Below, piece after piece: positions 63,716 to 64,000 of a stretch of 64,000 nucleotides of DNA (positions are counted from its first letter, which is position 1; every line of letters starts with the position of its first letter). The notes below the pieces were generated by a model. It made no database searches. It saw only the letters and a program-made list of their open reading frames with translations, and was not told the DNA's origin. Both the position numbers and the translations under genes were made by a program. The stretch is taken from contig OX104115.1 in the NCBI GenBank assembly GCA_944474755.1, forward strand, positions 35,971,080 through 36,035,079. Direction: 5' to 3'. The DNA is from Limnoperna fortunei (taxonomy: Eukaryota; Mollusca; Bivalvia; Mytilida; Modiolidae).

Positions 63716-64000
63716 GTAAGTTTTTATTTCTGTTTTAGATAGTTTTCACATTAATTTTCAATTTCGTTATTCATTTATTGATAGTTCTCACATCAATATT
63801 AGTCATCGTGTCTTTTTATATTACGTGCATTCTGGTTAAAAGATAATTTATCAGTTTCGACAAATATTTTTTACCTCACATTTACTGTTAATAATGTACC
63901 GCGTACCATAAATGTCTTAAGCATATACAAAAAGGGATAACATTTACAATGTGACGTCATTGTTACTTGATTTGTACTAGCTTTGTCATAAAATGATCAG
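63716..64000 (+). other. Intron after micro-exon 11, cut by the window edge
   Basis: Closely follows alpha 37114-37530 (ACGTGCATTCTGGTTAAAAG, GTACCGCGTACCATAAATG-type words), with a deletion of about 140 bases around 63880. No exon seen. Confidence 0.6.

Overview
The window is AT-rich, repeat-dense eukaryotic DNA with no bacterial-type gene. It most likely comes from a bivalve mollusc, probably a mytilid-like one. The evidence is (1) several copies of a dispersed motif with core GACGAAACGCGCGTCTGGCG (about 28896, 33197, 35781, 40820) that I associate with mussel genomes; (2) tRNA-derived SINEs and the 'TGGTGTTTAACGCC' type repeat common in molluscs; (3) DNA elements with TIRs and an internal tandem-repeat core, a design well known in bivalves. 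The species assignment is inference.

Layout. 1-21676 is one satellite array of 52-bp monomers (roughly 360 copies) with multi-kb higher-order repeats. It is interrupted at 281-3255 by a TIR element that carries its own inverted array of the same monomer. 21677-24562 is mostly unassigned sequence. 24563-27272 is a second, inverted copy of the satellite-carrying element. 27275-31640 holds tRNA-derived SINE units, four of them arranged as a palindrome. From 27911 to the window end lies the most interesting signal: eleven very short exons on the + strand (five of 21 nt, six of 36 nt). Each has an AG acceptor and a GT donor (nine GTAAGT, one GTAAGA, one GTAATA), each is symmetric in phase 1-1, and together they give one continuous 107-codon frame with no stop. 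Their introns and exons fall into two related cassettes: alpha at about 33.2-37.2 kb and beta at about 40.8-63.8 kb. This looks like part of a micro-exon gene that grew by segmental duplication. The product and its function are unknown.

The beta cassette has been inflated by insertions. They include an 8.46-kb TIR element (41598-50061) holding a dead LINE fragment and long simple repeats, a 0.44-kb mollusc-type repeat (50094-50532), a tRNA SINE (about 51341-51600), a second dead LINE end (about 55408-55830), and a diverged third array of the 52-bp satellite (about 59115-61020). Orphan patterns also lie there: a cluster of ACGCG motifs next to a GC-rich candidate exon, arrays of short palindromes (GTCCACTGGAC, GTCACGTGAC) and several hairpins. 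All reading frames longer than 60 codons that I examined are satellite or simple-repeat artefacts, SINE or LINE remnants, or unsupported.
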